Positions 7,939-16,613 of a DNA stretch of 64,000 nucleotides are shown here, one piece after another; position 1 is the first letter of the stretch; every line of letters begins with the position of its first letter. The stretch is taken from positions 62,001 through 126,000 of the forward strand of contig JAQTYU010000002.1 of NCBI GenBank assembly GCA_028688145.1. Direction: 5' to 3'. Origin of the DNA: Thiotrichaceae bacterium. GTDB lineage: Bacteria > Pseudomonadota > Gammaproteobacteria > Beggiatoales > Beggiatoaceae. The notes under the pieces are model-generated. The model did no database searches, had not been told where the DNA came from, and saw only the letters and a program-made list of their open reading frames with translations. The translations under genes were made by a program, and so were the position numbers.

Positions 7939-10776
7939 CTAACCCGTATTTCGCAAACCCGCTGCAATCGCGTTAATTGAACGCAATAAGGGTTTTAACC
8001 AATTTTGCGCCTCGGGCTGTTCGGGGGAAAATTGTCGATAATTCCGCAATAAATGCAATTGGATAGCATTCAAAGGGTCAATGTACGGACTGCGGCGTTT
8101 CAAAGACATCAGCAGCAAAGGATTTTCCTGCACCAACTCATTGATTTTTGCCACCGCCAGCACATATTTCACCGTGCGCTGATGCTCTTCAACGATTTGC
8201 TGATAAATCTGTGCGCTTTGTTCCGCATTTTGGCACAAGTCCGCATATTCCTTGGCAATTTGCATGTCGGTTTTAAACAATGCCATTTGAATATTGCTGA
8301 GCAGTGCGCGGAAAAATGCCCAAGATTGGTACATCTTCTGCAATTTCAGCAAGTTTTCAGGATTATTCTGACACCAGCTTTCCAATGCCGTGCCCAAACC
8401 ATACCACGCGGGCAAAATATGCCGCGATTGCGACCAGCCAAACACCCACGGAATTGCACGAATTGAATATTTAGAACGATTCAATGCGGCGCGGCGCACA
8501 GGACGCGAACCAATATTTAACAAGGCAATTTCTGCAACGGGCGTGGCATCATAGAAATAATCCATAAAGCCTTCGGTGTGATCGGTAAGTTTGCGATATT
8601 GCACTTCGCCGTTTTGCGCCAAACTTTGCATGATTTCAACTTGTTGTGCGTCCACCGATGGCAAAAATAGCGTACTGCTCGCCTTCAATAAACCCGCCGC
8701 GCCCACGGTGAGTTCATACATCGCGGTTTCAGGATTACTGTATTTATACGCTAAAACTTCGCCCTGTTCGGTAAACTTGATTTGCCCGCGCACTGTGCCT
8801 GCAGGTTGCGACACGATAGCATCATAAGTAGGACCGCCGCCGCGCCCAACCGTGCCGCCGCGCCCGTGGAATAAACGCGATTGAACCCCGCGCGATTCGG
8901 TCAACGCGCTGATTTTGGTTTGTGCTTCGTACAACAGCCATGAAGAGGATAAAATCCCGCCATCTTTGCACGAGTCAGAATAGCCCAGCATCACTTCTTG
9001 CGTATTTTCACCCGCTTGCAACAATTCCCGATAAATCGGCAAATCTAATAATTGCCCCAGCACTTTTTCAATGTGTTGCAAGTCTTCAATGGTTTCAAAC
9101 AGCGGCGACACGGAAACATGACAGAAATATCCCGCCTCAGTTTTCCCAACTAAATTGCATTGTTGCGCCAACCACAACACTTCCAGCACATGACTTGCAC
9201 TGTGGGTCATCGAAATCACATAACTGCCAAAGGCTTGCTCGCCGACTTCAATCCGCATGTCGTGCATCACTTGAAACACTGCCATGATTTCACGGCTCAT
9301 TTCACTCAACAAAGCGGGGTCATAACGCAGCGGTTGCGGATTGCTTAATTGCTCAGCAAGATAGCTAATACGTTGTTCTTCATTAAGTTTTTCGTAATTA
9401 ACTCCGTGCAAACTCAGCAACTCTGCGACGGTATTGCTGTGTTGAGTAGATTCTTGACGAATATCTAATTGCATCAAATGGAAGCCCAGCGTTTCCACCA
9501 AACGAATTAAATCTTTTAACAAACCATCGGCAACTTGGCGGTCGCCGTGGCTAAACAATGAATCGCGAACCAGATACAAATCTTCCAAAAATAAGTTCAC
9601 GCTGGGATAGGCGACACGCTGCTTATCCGCAATCACCATGCCCGACAGCGTGCCTTGTAGCCGCGCTTCAAACACCGCGAAATTGTTAAGAATCCGATAA
9701 CGCATGATCAGCAGTTTGCGCCGATAAGGTTCAAATTGATAACGCGGAAAAATGTCGGCATTATTTTGTGTGCACAGCATTAAATCTTGTTCAAGGCTGA
9801 TCAAAAATTCGTTGGAGGGTTCGCTTAAATGGCTAGAATGGGTCAGGATTTCGCTGAGATTATTTAGCCTGCTTTCATATTCGTGCAAAGCTTCCAAAGC
9901 CTGTAAACGCAAGGCTTGCACCGTGACTTGTGCAGTCACAAAGGGATTGCCATCGCGATCCCCGCCAATCCATGAACCAAAACGCAGGAAACTCGGGACT
10001 TTAATTTGAATGCGCCGTTGCGCGCCATAAATGCGGCGAATGGTGCGTTCTACCGCACGATAAGCTTGTGGAATCGCTTGAAATAAGCCTTCTTGGAAAT
10101 AGTGCAGCCCGTTGGAAATTTCATCAATCACTTCCATTTTTTGTACGCGCACTTCATCAGTTTTCCACAACACATGAATTTCTGCTTCTAATTCATCGAG
10201 TAGTTCTTGCCATTCGACCGCGCTGAGCCGCGCTTTATCGTTAAGCCGTTCTGCGGTCACGAAGATGCGCCGCAATGCCACCATCACCGCACGGCGACGC
10301 GCTTCGGTGGGGTGTGCGGTGAATACGGGCATATAACTCAATTGATTTAACAAAGCTTGGACTTGTTCGGCGGTCAAACCTTGGTCAATGAGTTCACGCA
10401 GGGTTTTGTCAAACGAACCTGCCCATAATTGCCCGCCTTGGTGCACTTGTAAACGGCGGCGGCGATGTTGGAATAATTCGCCTGCGATATTGCTTAGGCT
10501 GAAATAAATATTAAAGGCTCGAATCACATCGGTCAAAATATCGGGCGGCAAGGTTTCAATCAGGCGTTCCAATTGCTTGCGTTTGATGGGATTATCTTCT
10601 TCATGCAGGCTAATATAGCCTTTACGCAGAGTTTCGACGGCGGCGTAAACTTGTCCATCAGCACGCGCCAATAAGACCTTGCCCAGTAATTTACCGAACA
10701 ATTTAATGTGTTTACGTAAGGATTTATCTTTTTTGTCTTTTAGTAAAAATGGAGAGAAGGGGATAGCATCCATCAT
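7939..10776 (-). CDS. ppc: Phosphoenolpyruvate carboxylase
   Basis: Adds bicarbonate to PEP to make oxaloacetate and phosphate, the main anaplerotic feed of the TCA cycle. Full length (945). Catalytic and binding motifs in order: FTAHPTEARRR with the catalytic His (about residue 155), GGDRDGNP, MLGYSDSCKDGG, FHGRGGTVGRGGGP (PEP-binding Arg/Gly loop) and the invariant C-terminal RNTG. Two adjacent ATGs (10776, 10773) follow AAGGAGT (10781-10787), an excellent ribosome binding site. It lies downstream of grpE-dnaK on the same strand but is separated by the dnaK terminator and 338 bases, so it is probably an independent transcript. Confidence 0.97.
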   Translation of the reverse strand: MMDAIPFSPFLLKDKKDKSLRKHIKLFGKLLGKVLLARADGQVYAAVETLRKGYISLHEEDNPIKRKQLERLIETLPPDILTDVIRAFNIYFSLSNIAGELFQHRRRRLQVHQGGQLWAGSFDKTLRELIDQGLTAEQVQALLNQLSYMPVFTAHPTEARRRAVMVALRRIFVTAERLNDKARLSAVEWQELLDELEAEIHVLWKTDEVRVQKMEVIDEISNGLHYFQEGLFQAIPQAYRAVERTIRRIYGAQRRIQIKVPSFLRFGSWIGGDRDGNPFVTAQVTVQALRLQALEALHEYESRLNNLSEILTHSSHLSEPSNEFLISLEQDLMLCTQNNADIFPRYQFEPYRRKLLIMRYRILNNFAVFEARLQGTLSGMVIADKQRVAYPSVNLFLEDLYLVRDSLFSHGDRQVADGLLKDLIRLVETLGFHLMQLDIRQESTQHSNTVAELLSLHGVNYEKLNEEQRISYLAEQLSNPQPLRYDPALLSEMSREIMAVFQVMHDMRIEVGEQAFGSYVISMTHSASHVLEVLWLAQQCNLVGKTEAGYFCHVSVSPLFETIEDLQHIEKVLGQLLDLPIYRELLQAGENTQEVMLGYSDSCKDGGILSSSWLLYEAQTKISALTESRGVQSRLFHGRGGTVGRGGGPTYDAIVSQPAGTVRGQIKFTEQGEVLAYKYSNPETAMYELTVGAAGLLKASSTLFLPSVDAQQVEIMQSLAQNGEVQYRKLTDHTEGFMDYFYDATPVAEIALLNIGSRPVRRAALNRSKYSIRAIPWVFGWSQSRHILPAWYGLGTALESWCQNNPENLLKLQKMYQSWAFFRALLSNIQMALFKTDMQIAKEYADLCQNAEQSAQIYQQIVEEHQRTVKYVLAVAKINELVQENPLLLMSLKRRSPYIDPLNAIQLHLLRNYRQFSPEQPEAQNWLKPLLRSINAIAAGLRNTG

Positions 10777-11043
10777 AACGACTCCTTGTGGGATAAGTTT
10801 TTTTGTTAATGCTGTGGGTAAACAGCATTAATTTTAGCAATCATACAGAGATTTGCACCATGAAGGAAAGCGAAAAATACAGTTCTATTTGATTCAAAGA
10901 CATTTTAAAGCGACACAGTTATAAAGCGTATTTGTGGTTTTTGTAGCTCATATTGAGCCTAGCAGAATGTGGGGGATTTAACATCTTAACTGCACCTAAT
11001 CCCTCTGAAAGGGGCTAAAACTTAAAACCAGAAACCCGCTCCC
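10777..11043. other. Spacer between dnaK and ppc
   Basis: Presumed ppc promoter region, no gene. A decayed copy of the GTAGCCCG-type repeat is at 10940-10975. No clear -35/-10 pair could be assigned. Confidence 0.4.
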
Positions 11044-11084
11044 ATAAAAAAAGCCCCTATATTTCAAAAATACAGGGGCTTTTT
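11044..11084 (-). terminator. Intrinsic terminator of grpE-dnaK
   Basis: On the minus strand AAAAAGCCCCTGTAT pairs with ATATAGGGGCTTTTT (one G-U pair), short A-rich loop, then a T-run. It lies 32 bases after the dnaK stop. Arms are A/T-flanked on both sides, so it could also stop plus-strand transcripts. A separate TAATCAC/GTGATTA hairpin (11084-11100) sits between it and the stop codon. Confidence 0.9.
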
Positions 11085-11115
11085 AATCACGCGGTGATTA
11101 CTTTAAATCACAAGA

Positions 11116-13068
11116 TTAACGCTTGTTATCTTTAACTTCTTCGTATTCTGCATCAACCACGGTGCTGTCTCTGGCATCTTTCTTGGCAGATTGCGCAGCC
11201 GCCGCTTCAGCCGCTTGGGTGAAACCTTCAGGAGACGCTTCTGAGCCGCCTTGTTGTGCATATAACTTTTCAGCCATTTTGCCAGACAACTCGCTTAACA
11301 CTTGGCTCTTCGCTTCGATTTCGTCCTTGTTATCCGTGCTGAGCGCGTGCTTCAGCTCGGTAATGGCAGCTTCAATCGCGGTTTTTTCGTCAGCACCGAC
11401 CTTGTCACCCAATTCAGTGAGTGATTTTTGGCTGGCATGAACTAAATTGTCAGCGCGGTTACGCACTTCCACAAATTCATGGAATTTACGATCTTCTTCC
11501 ACATGAGCTTCTGCGTCTTCGACCATGCGTTGTACTTCGGCATCGCTCAAACCGCTAGAGGCTTTAATATCAATCGATTGTTGTTTGCCTGTGGCTTTGT
11601 CTTTGGCAGAAACGTGCAGAATGCCGTTTGCGTCAATATCAAAGCTCACTTCAACTTGTGGCATACCACGAGGAGCAGGAGGAATTCCTGTTAAATCAAA
11701 ACGTTCTAATGATTTATTACCAGAAGCTTGCTCACGTTCGCCTTGTAACACATGCACCGTCACCGCAGTTTGATTGTCATCTGCCGTGGAGAACACTTGT
11801 GAGGTTTTCGTAGGAATCGTGGTGTTCTTAGGAATCAATTTGGTCATGACTCCGCCCATGGTTTCAATCCCTAAGGACAAGGGGGTCACGTCTAATAACA
11901 ATACGTCTTTCACATCGCCAGAGAGCACGCCGCCTTGAATCGAGGCACCGATAGCCACGGCTTCATCAGGATTCACGTCTTTGCGGGGTTCTTTGCCGAA
12001 TAATTGCTTCACCATTTCTTGGACTTTGGGCATACGGCTTTGACCGCCGACCAAAATCACTTCATTGATTTGGCTCGCGTTCAAGCCCGCATCGGTTAAA
12101 GCAGTTTTGCAAGGGCCGACGGTGCGTTGAATCAAATCTTCTACTAAAGATTCCAACTTTGCGCGTGACAGCTTGATATTTAAATGCTTAGGCCCTGAAG
12201 CGTCAGCGGTGATGTAAGGTAAGTTCACATCAGTTTGTTGGCTGGAGGATAATTCAATCTTGGCTTTTTCAGCCGCTTCTTTCAAACGTTGCAGAGCCAA
12301 AGGATCATTTTTCAGATTGATGCCGCTTTCGCTCTTGAATTCTTCCACCAAGAAATCGATGATTTTCATATCGAAATCTTCGCCACCTAAGAAGGTGTCA
12401 CCGTTGGTGGAGAGCACTTCAAATTGATGTTCGCCATCAACATCCGCAATTTCGATGATGGAAACGTCAAAAGTGCCGCCGCCTAAGTCATACACCACAA
12501 TTTTGGAGTCGCCGGGTTGTTTGTCCATCCCGTAAGCGAGCGCGGCGGCGGTGGGTTCGTTAATAATCCGTTTCACTTCCAAGCCTGCGATGCGTCCTGC
12601 ATCTTTCGTCGCTTGACGTTGTGAATCGTTAAAATACGCAGGTACAGTAATCACGGCTTCGGTCACGGTTTCGCCTAAGTAATCTTCGGCGGTTTTTTTC
12701 ATTTTCATTAAAACCCGTGCGGAAATTTCAGGCGGAGCCATTTTTTTGCCTGAAACTTCGACCCATGCGTCGCCATTGTCTGCGCTCGCGATTTTGTAAG
12801 GCACCATGTTAATATCACGTTGCACGACGCTGTCGGTGAATTTACGCCCGATTAAGCGTTTAATTGCAAATAAAGTATTATTAGGATTGGTGACGGCTTG
12901 ACGCTTGGCAGATTGTCCGACTAAGACTTCGCCATCGTTTGCAAAGGCGACGATAGAAGGCGTAGTGCGCGTGCCTTCACTGTTTTCGATAACGCGATAA
13001 GTCTTGCCTTCCATCACTGCGACGCAAGAATTGGTCGTGCCTAAATCGATACCAATAATTTTTCCCAT
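11116..13068 (-). CDS. dnaK: Molecular chaperone DnaK (Hsp70)
   Basis: ATP-dependent Hsp70 that binds exposed hydrophobic segments; works with GrpE (next gene upstream) and DnaJ. Nucleotide-binding domain motifs: [13 protein letters not shown] at the N-terminus, the [16 protein letters not shown] region, [12 protein letters not shown] and [13 protein letters not shown]; then the hydrophobic linker [16 protein letters not shown], the peptide-binding domain, a helical lid and the C-terminal DAEYEEVKD tail. The length of 650 is standard. ATG 13068 has a strong GGAGG nine bases upstream. Transcribed with grpE (65-base gap). dnaJ is not next door, unlike in many proteobacteria. Confidence 0.98.
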   Translation of the reverse strand: MGKIIGIDLGTTNSCVAVMEGKTYRVIENSEGTRTTPSIVAFANDGEVLVGQSAKRQAVTNPNNTLFAIKRLIGRKFTDSVVQRDINMVPYKIASADNGDAWVEVSGKKMAPPEISARVLMKMKKTAEDYLGETVTEAVITVPAYFNDSQRQATKDAGRIAGLEVKRIINEPTAAALAYGMDKQPGDSKIVVYDLGGGTFDVSIIEIADVDGEHQFEVLSTNGDTFLGGEDFDMKIIDFLVEEFKSESGINLKNDPLALQRLKEAAEKAKIELSSSQQTDVNLPYITADASGPKHLNIKLSRAKLESLVEDLIQRTVGPCKTALTDAGLNASQINEVILVGGQSRMPKVQEMVKQLFGKEPRKDVNPDEAVAIGASIQGGVLSGDVKDVLLLDVTPLSLGIETMGGVMTKLIPKNTTIPTKTSQVFSTADDNQTAVTVHVLQGEREQASGNKSLERFDLTGIPPAPRGMPQVEVSFDIDANGILHVSAKDKATGKQQSIDIKASSGLSDAEVQRMVEDAEAHVEEDRKFHEFVEVRNRADNLVHASQKSLTELGDKVGADEKTAIEAAITELKHALSTDNKDEIEAKSQVLSELSGKMAEKLYAQQGGSEASPEGFTQAAEAAAAQSAKKDARDSTVVDAEYEEVKDNKR

Positions 13069-13133
13069 AAGAGATAACCTCCAGTTTAAGTGTTCGTTTC
13101 TAGTTGATTGTAATGGATAATATGGGCTGAATT

Positions 13134-13766
13134 TTAGCTTTCAAGGGCTTTAGCAACAATTACCCGAGCAGGACGTAATAAGCGTTCGTTGAGTTGGTAG
13201 CCTTTTTGAGCGACGAATAATACCGTGCCATTTTCGACGTTGGGAACGGCCTGCATTGCCATTGCTTCGTGAAATTGCGGATCGAATTTTTGATTCGCAG
13301 GATTGATTTCCAAAACCCCAAATTTTTCTAAAATGCTTTGTAATTGCTTGAGGGTTAAGTTAATGCCTTCGCGCACGCTTTCAAGGTTAGCATTGGCATT
13401 GGCGGCGGCTTCTACGCCCAATTCTAAGCTGTCGTTGACACTTAATAATTCGGTGGCAATTTTTTCTAAGGCGAATTTACGGGCGTTATCTAAATCACGT
13501 TCCATGCGTTTACGGGCGTTTTCGGTTTCGGCGCGCACCCGTAATAAGTTATCTTTGTAGCTTTCAGCTTGATGTTCTGCGGCTTGCAACTGTTGAGTCA
13601 AGGTCGCAATGGTTAATTCGGCATTGCTGATAGCATCTTCGGTCGCTTCTACAATGGAGGCAGTTTCGTCTTCATCAATAACTTCGGCGGCATTCGTTGC
13701 ATTTTCTGGGGTGACTACAGTTTTTTCATTGTTATCTGTAGGGGATGTGTTATTTTCTGTACTCAT
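13134..13766 (-). CDS. grpE: Nucleotide exchange factor GrpE
   Basis: Releases ADP from DnaK. From ATG 13766 the protein is 210 residues: an acidic, Ser/Thr-rich N-terminus, a long coiled coil ([20 protein letters not shown], then [14 protein letters not shown], about 60-100) and the compact beta domain ending [20 protein letters not shown]. The frame stays open to 13874, but ATG 13766 is chosen because GGAG is 5 bases away and a sigma-32-like promoter (13849-13875) would place the transcript start near 13841, downstream of the longer start. Confidence 0.95.
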   Translation of the reverse strand: MSTENNTSPTDNNEKTVVTPENATNAAEVIDEDETASIVEATEDAISNAELTIATLTQQLQAAEHQAESYKDNLLRVRAETENARKRMERDLDNARKFALEKIATELLSVNDSLELGVEAAANANANLESVREGINLTLKQLQSILEKFGVLEINPANQKFDPQFHEAMAMQAVPNVENGTVLFVAQKGYQLNERLLRPARVIVAKALES

Positions 13767-13848
13767 GATGCTCCAGTCAAATTTACCATGTAAAAAACCT
13801 AGTGAACCCCAATGTTGTCGGATGCTTGGGTTAAAATCATCGCAAGTA

Positions 13849-13875
13849 ATGGGGACAGTCAGGATCGGCTTCAAG
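13849..13875 (-). promoter_or_regulatory. Predicted sigma-32 (heat-shock) promoter of grpE-dnaK
   Basis: On the minus strand CTTGAAG (-35) is followed by 14 bases and CCCCATTA (-10), close to the E. coli RpoH consensus CTTGAAA-N(11-16)-CCCCATNT. It lies about 75 bases upstream of the grpE start, in the right place and direction. Confidence 0.8.
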
Positions 13876-14533
13876 AGGCTTTTATGATTTATTCCTCAAT
13901 CGTATTATCCTTAAAGTGCTGTTCTGTAAAATAGGGTAGTAATTATGCAGTTCAACCCCTGAAACCTCGTTATGAATCAGCTGGTCATTAAAAAAGCGGG
14001 TTGCAGTTCAATCTAGGGCACGCTTTCTCAAACGCTATCATTGAATATTTATTAATTACAACCTTAACACAGCTTCGCTTTAATCATTCAAATACTTAAT
14101 GGAATTTCAGAGGGGCTGCGGTGAGCAATAAGCCGATAATCATAGCAATTTAGCCAAATAAGCATTAGAGCTTACACTTAATATATTTATTTACAGGCTT
14201 TAGCGAAACTCCATGAATGCGGATTAAATGCACACTTCCGAAGGTATTGAAAAAGTTATGGGTAGTGCTGAAAGTGCAAGGATATTCTTGTTTGAATCAG
14301 GATTCACAGAATTATCCGAATTAAGCAAGATTAAACCCTCAGCCAGAGAAAACATTAAGCTCTTTAATTCTGAAAATCAGTGAATCCTGATGCAGACAAA
14401 ATGCATAATTACACCGTATTTCGGTGTGAGAATTGCATCTTTTTAAGAAATCTTATCTGTCTCCTTGTGCTAAAAAATAATAATATCAAAATCTTAGCCT
14501 TGAAAGATACCAACATTAGGAAGTTAAAAGTTC
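13876..14533. other. Divergent spacer between grpE and the DUF3467 gene
   Basis: About 660 bases with no gene seen. A single MITE-type end (TAGTAATTATGCAGTT, 13937-13952) is a relic of the family at 7649-7767. A 96-base palindromic element lies at 14297-14392, and ACACCG..CGGTGT (about 14412-14428) forms a small hairpin. Promoters for both flanking genes should be here. Confidence 0.5.
14297..14392. repeat. 96-bp palindromic element, copy 1
   Basis: ATCAGGATTCAC (14297-14308) is the exact reverse complement of GTGAATCCTGAT (14381-14392). The interior has AGAATTA and TTAATTCTG as inner inverted parts, and the right end runs into GCAGACAA. An element of the same length with similar ends lies at 36199-36294. 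It looks like a small dispersed structured repeat. Confidence 0.55.
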
Positions 14534-14827
14534 ATGTCCACCAAACCTGCTGATCAGCAATTACGGGTTCGTTACGAACAAACCCAAGCCCTGTACGCCT
14601 CCCAATTCGTGCTCAATGCCTCTGAAGAAGAAATTATTATTAACTTTTCCTCAGGCAGCCTGCCCGACCCGCAAACGGGGGAAACCCATTTACCGATTCA
14701 TTCGCGTGTTGCCTTGTCTACTGAGGGGGCGCGGCGTTTGTTAAATTTGCTGAATCAAGCCCTTTCTGCAACACAGCAACAAGCAACTAGCACTTCTGCG
14801 GCAAAACTTCCGCCGTTGAAACCTTAA
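14534..14827 (+). CDS. DUF3467 family protein
   Basis: A 97-residue protein matching DUF3467 in pattern: YASQFVLNASEEEIIINFSSG followed by a degraded middle (PQTGETHLPIHSRVALS) and a helix GARRLLNLLNQAL. The family has no known function. No signal peptide or membrane segment. The stop is only 13 bases before the next gene, so it is probably the first gene of a three-gene operon with the two HlyD-type proteins, which is the only hint to its role. The ribosome binding site is a modest AGGAAG at 14518-14523. Confidence 0.75.
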   Translation: MSTKPADQQLRVRYEQTQALYASQFVLNASEEEIIINFSSGSLPDPQTGETHLPIHSRVALSTEGARRLLNLLNQALSATQQQATSTSAAKLPPLKP

Positions 14828-14840
14828 TTGTGACCTAGCG

Positions 14841-16613
14841 ATGTCTAGCACAGCGACCAACACCGCAGTTAATATTCCTCAAATTAATTTGGCAGTGTTG
14901 CACCAGCATTTGCAACAACTGCTTAGCGCACGCCAATTGCCGCGCGACCAATGGTTATTACAGCTTTTACAATTATTAATTGCCGTGACCAACAGCGCGG
15001 GCGCAGCTTATGTGCAACAGCAGGAAGGCGCGTGGCAATTAGGGGAGCGTGTACTTTCGACGCAGGCTTTAAAGTGGCATCCTGATTTGACAGGCGTGCT
15101 CACCCAGTGCGTGGCGCAAGCCTGTGAACAAGATCGCCTGCAACTCGAATTGCTCGATGAAGCGCATCAAGTTTGGGTGATTGCCACGCCTTTAGTGCAA
15201 CAGCCCGAACAAGCAGGCATCGCGATGGTTTTATTACTCGGCGGGCAAGCGATTGAAACCTTCGCCACAATTCTGCAATTATTCGCAAATTATGCCTTGT
15301 TGCCCATCACGCCCGCGCCGCCGCCCCAAGTTGCCTTAAGTTTACTGACAGGTTTACTTGCCGCGCCAGATTTGCCCAAAGCGTATGATTTATTAATCAA
15401 TAGTTTGCAACGTGCTTTAAATTGTCAGCGCGTGTTTATTGGCGAAGTGCGCGGGCTACATTGTCGGATGCAAGCGGTTTCAGAAATGAAAACCGTGCAA
15501 CATCATGCCGAAAGCATTCGCGCTTTAGAAAATTTAATGGATGTCACCCGCGTTTCTGGCAAAGTTTTAGATCACACAGCGCCTGAAATTCAGCGGGTTT
15601 GCCAGTTATTAAATGCCTCACAAGCATTTAGCATCCCGTTGATGTATCAAGAACAAGTCGGGCAAGTGTTAATTTTAATCTGGACCGAGCCAATGAGCAG
15701 CCCGTTGCCGACGTGGTTGCCGCAAATTTTGCCGAGTTTAGGCTTGAGTTTTGCGGTGATTCGGCGCGCCCAACCCAGTTTGTTACAACGCATTACTCAC
15801 AATCTTTGGAGCAGTCACGGCAAACTGCAGCGCGGCTTAATTTTATTAATTCCTATTACTTTAATCGCCCTTGCCTTCATTCCTGTGCCGCACAATATCA
15901 CCGTCAAAACCACGATAGAACCGCAAGTGCGCCGTTTTGTCACCGCGCCGTTTGAAGGGATATTAAAAAATACCCTACATGAAGCGGGTGATATTGTCAA
16001 AGAAGGCGATATTTTGGCGCGTTTGGACGAGCGTGAAATTGAATGGACAACGACGGGCGTGAAAGCGGATCGGGGGCGGGCGCAAAAGCAAAAAGATGTT
16101 AGCAGCGCGAGCCGTGACACCGCCGCCGCGCAAATTGCCCAGCTCGAAATGGATCGTTTGGATGTGCAACTGGCTTTATTAGAATATAAATCCCAGCATT
16201 TAGATATTAAAAGTCCGTTACAAGGCATTGTGATTAAAGGCGATTTGAAGCGCGTCGCGGGCAGCCCAGTGAATAAAGGACAAAGTTTATTTGAAATCGC
16301 GCCGCTGCAAAGCATGGTGGTTGAGGTTGCCATCGCGATGGATGATATTAGTTATGTGCGCCCCGAAATGGCAATGACTTTGAGTTTAGATGCCTATCCG
16401 CAGCAACAATGGGATGTAAATCTGCGCAGCATTCACCCGCGCGCGGTGCAACGTGATACGCAATATGTGTTCACGGGCGAGGCGCAACTTGAAAACCCCG
16501 ACGGCAAATTGCGCCCCGGTATGAAAGGACAAGCCAAAATTCATGCGGATCACGCAGCTCTGGGCTGGGTGTTGCTGCATAAAGTTTGGGAACAAGTGTG
16601 GCGGTGGCTATAA
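14841..16613 (+). CDS. GAF-like / HlyD membrane-fusion protein
   Basis: 590 residues. The N-terminal half (about 20-310) is cytoplasmic and looks like two tandem GAF-type sensory folds (for example AYVQQQEGAWQLGER, then LNCQRVFIGEVRG and FSIPLMYQEQVGQVLILI). A single transmembrane helix (about 331-348, GLILLIPITLIALAFIPVP) is followed by a periplasmic HlyD/biotinyl-lipoyl-like domain (FVTAPFEGILKNTLHEAGD and DEREIEWT, a coiled hairpin, then LQGIVIKGDLKRVAGSPVNK). So a cytoplasmic sensor-like part is fused to an adaptor of an export machine. It ends directly at the ATG of the next gene (TAA then ATG, no gap), implying translational coupling. The GAF assignment is by shape, not by strong motif. 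Confidence 0.75.
   Translation: MSSTATNTAVNIPQINLAVLHQHLQQLLSARQLPRDQWLLQLLQLLIAVTNSAGAAYVQQQEGAWQLGERVLSTQALKWHPDLTGVLTQCVAQACEQDRLQLELLDEAHQVWVIATPLVQQPEQAGIAMVLLLGGQAIETFATILQLFANYALLPITPAPPPQVALSLLTGLLAAPDLPKAYDLLINSLQRALNCQRVFIGEVRGLHCRMQAVSEMKTVQHHAESIRALENLMDVTRVSGKVLDHTAPEIQRVCQLLNASQAFSIPLMYQEQVGQVLILIWTEPMSSPLPTWLPQILPSLGLSFAVIRRAQPSLLQRITHNLWSSHGKLQRGLILLIPITLIALAFIPVPHNITVKTTIEPQVRRFVTAPFEGILKNTLHEAGDIVKEGDILARLDEREIEWTTTGVKADRGRAQKQKDVSSASRDTAAAQIAQLEMDRLDVQLALLEYKSQHLDIKSPLQGIVIKGDLKRVAGSPVNKGQSLFEIAPLQSMVVEVAIAMDDISYVRPEMAMTLSLDAYPQQQWDVNLRSIHPRAVQRDTQYVFTGEAQLENPDGKLRPGMKGQAKIHADHAALGWVLLHKVWEQVWRWL

Noticed and set aside
13767..13874. N-terminal extension of GrpE
   Set aside because: The extension would overlap the predicted heat-shock promoter, has no ribosome binding site and is not GrpE-like.
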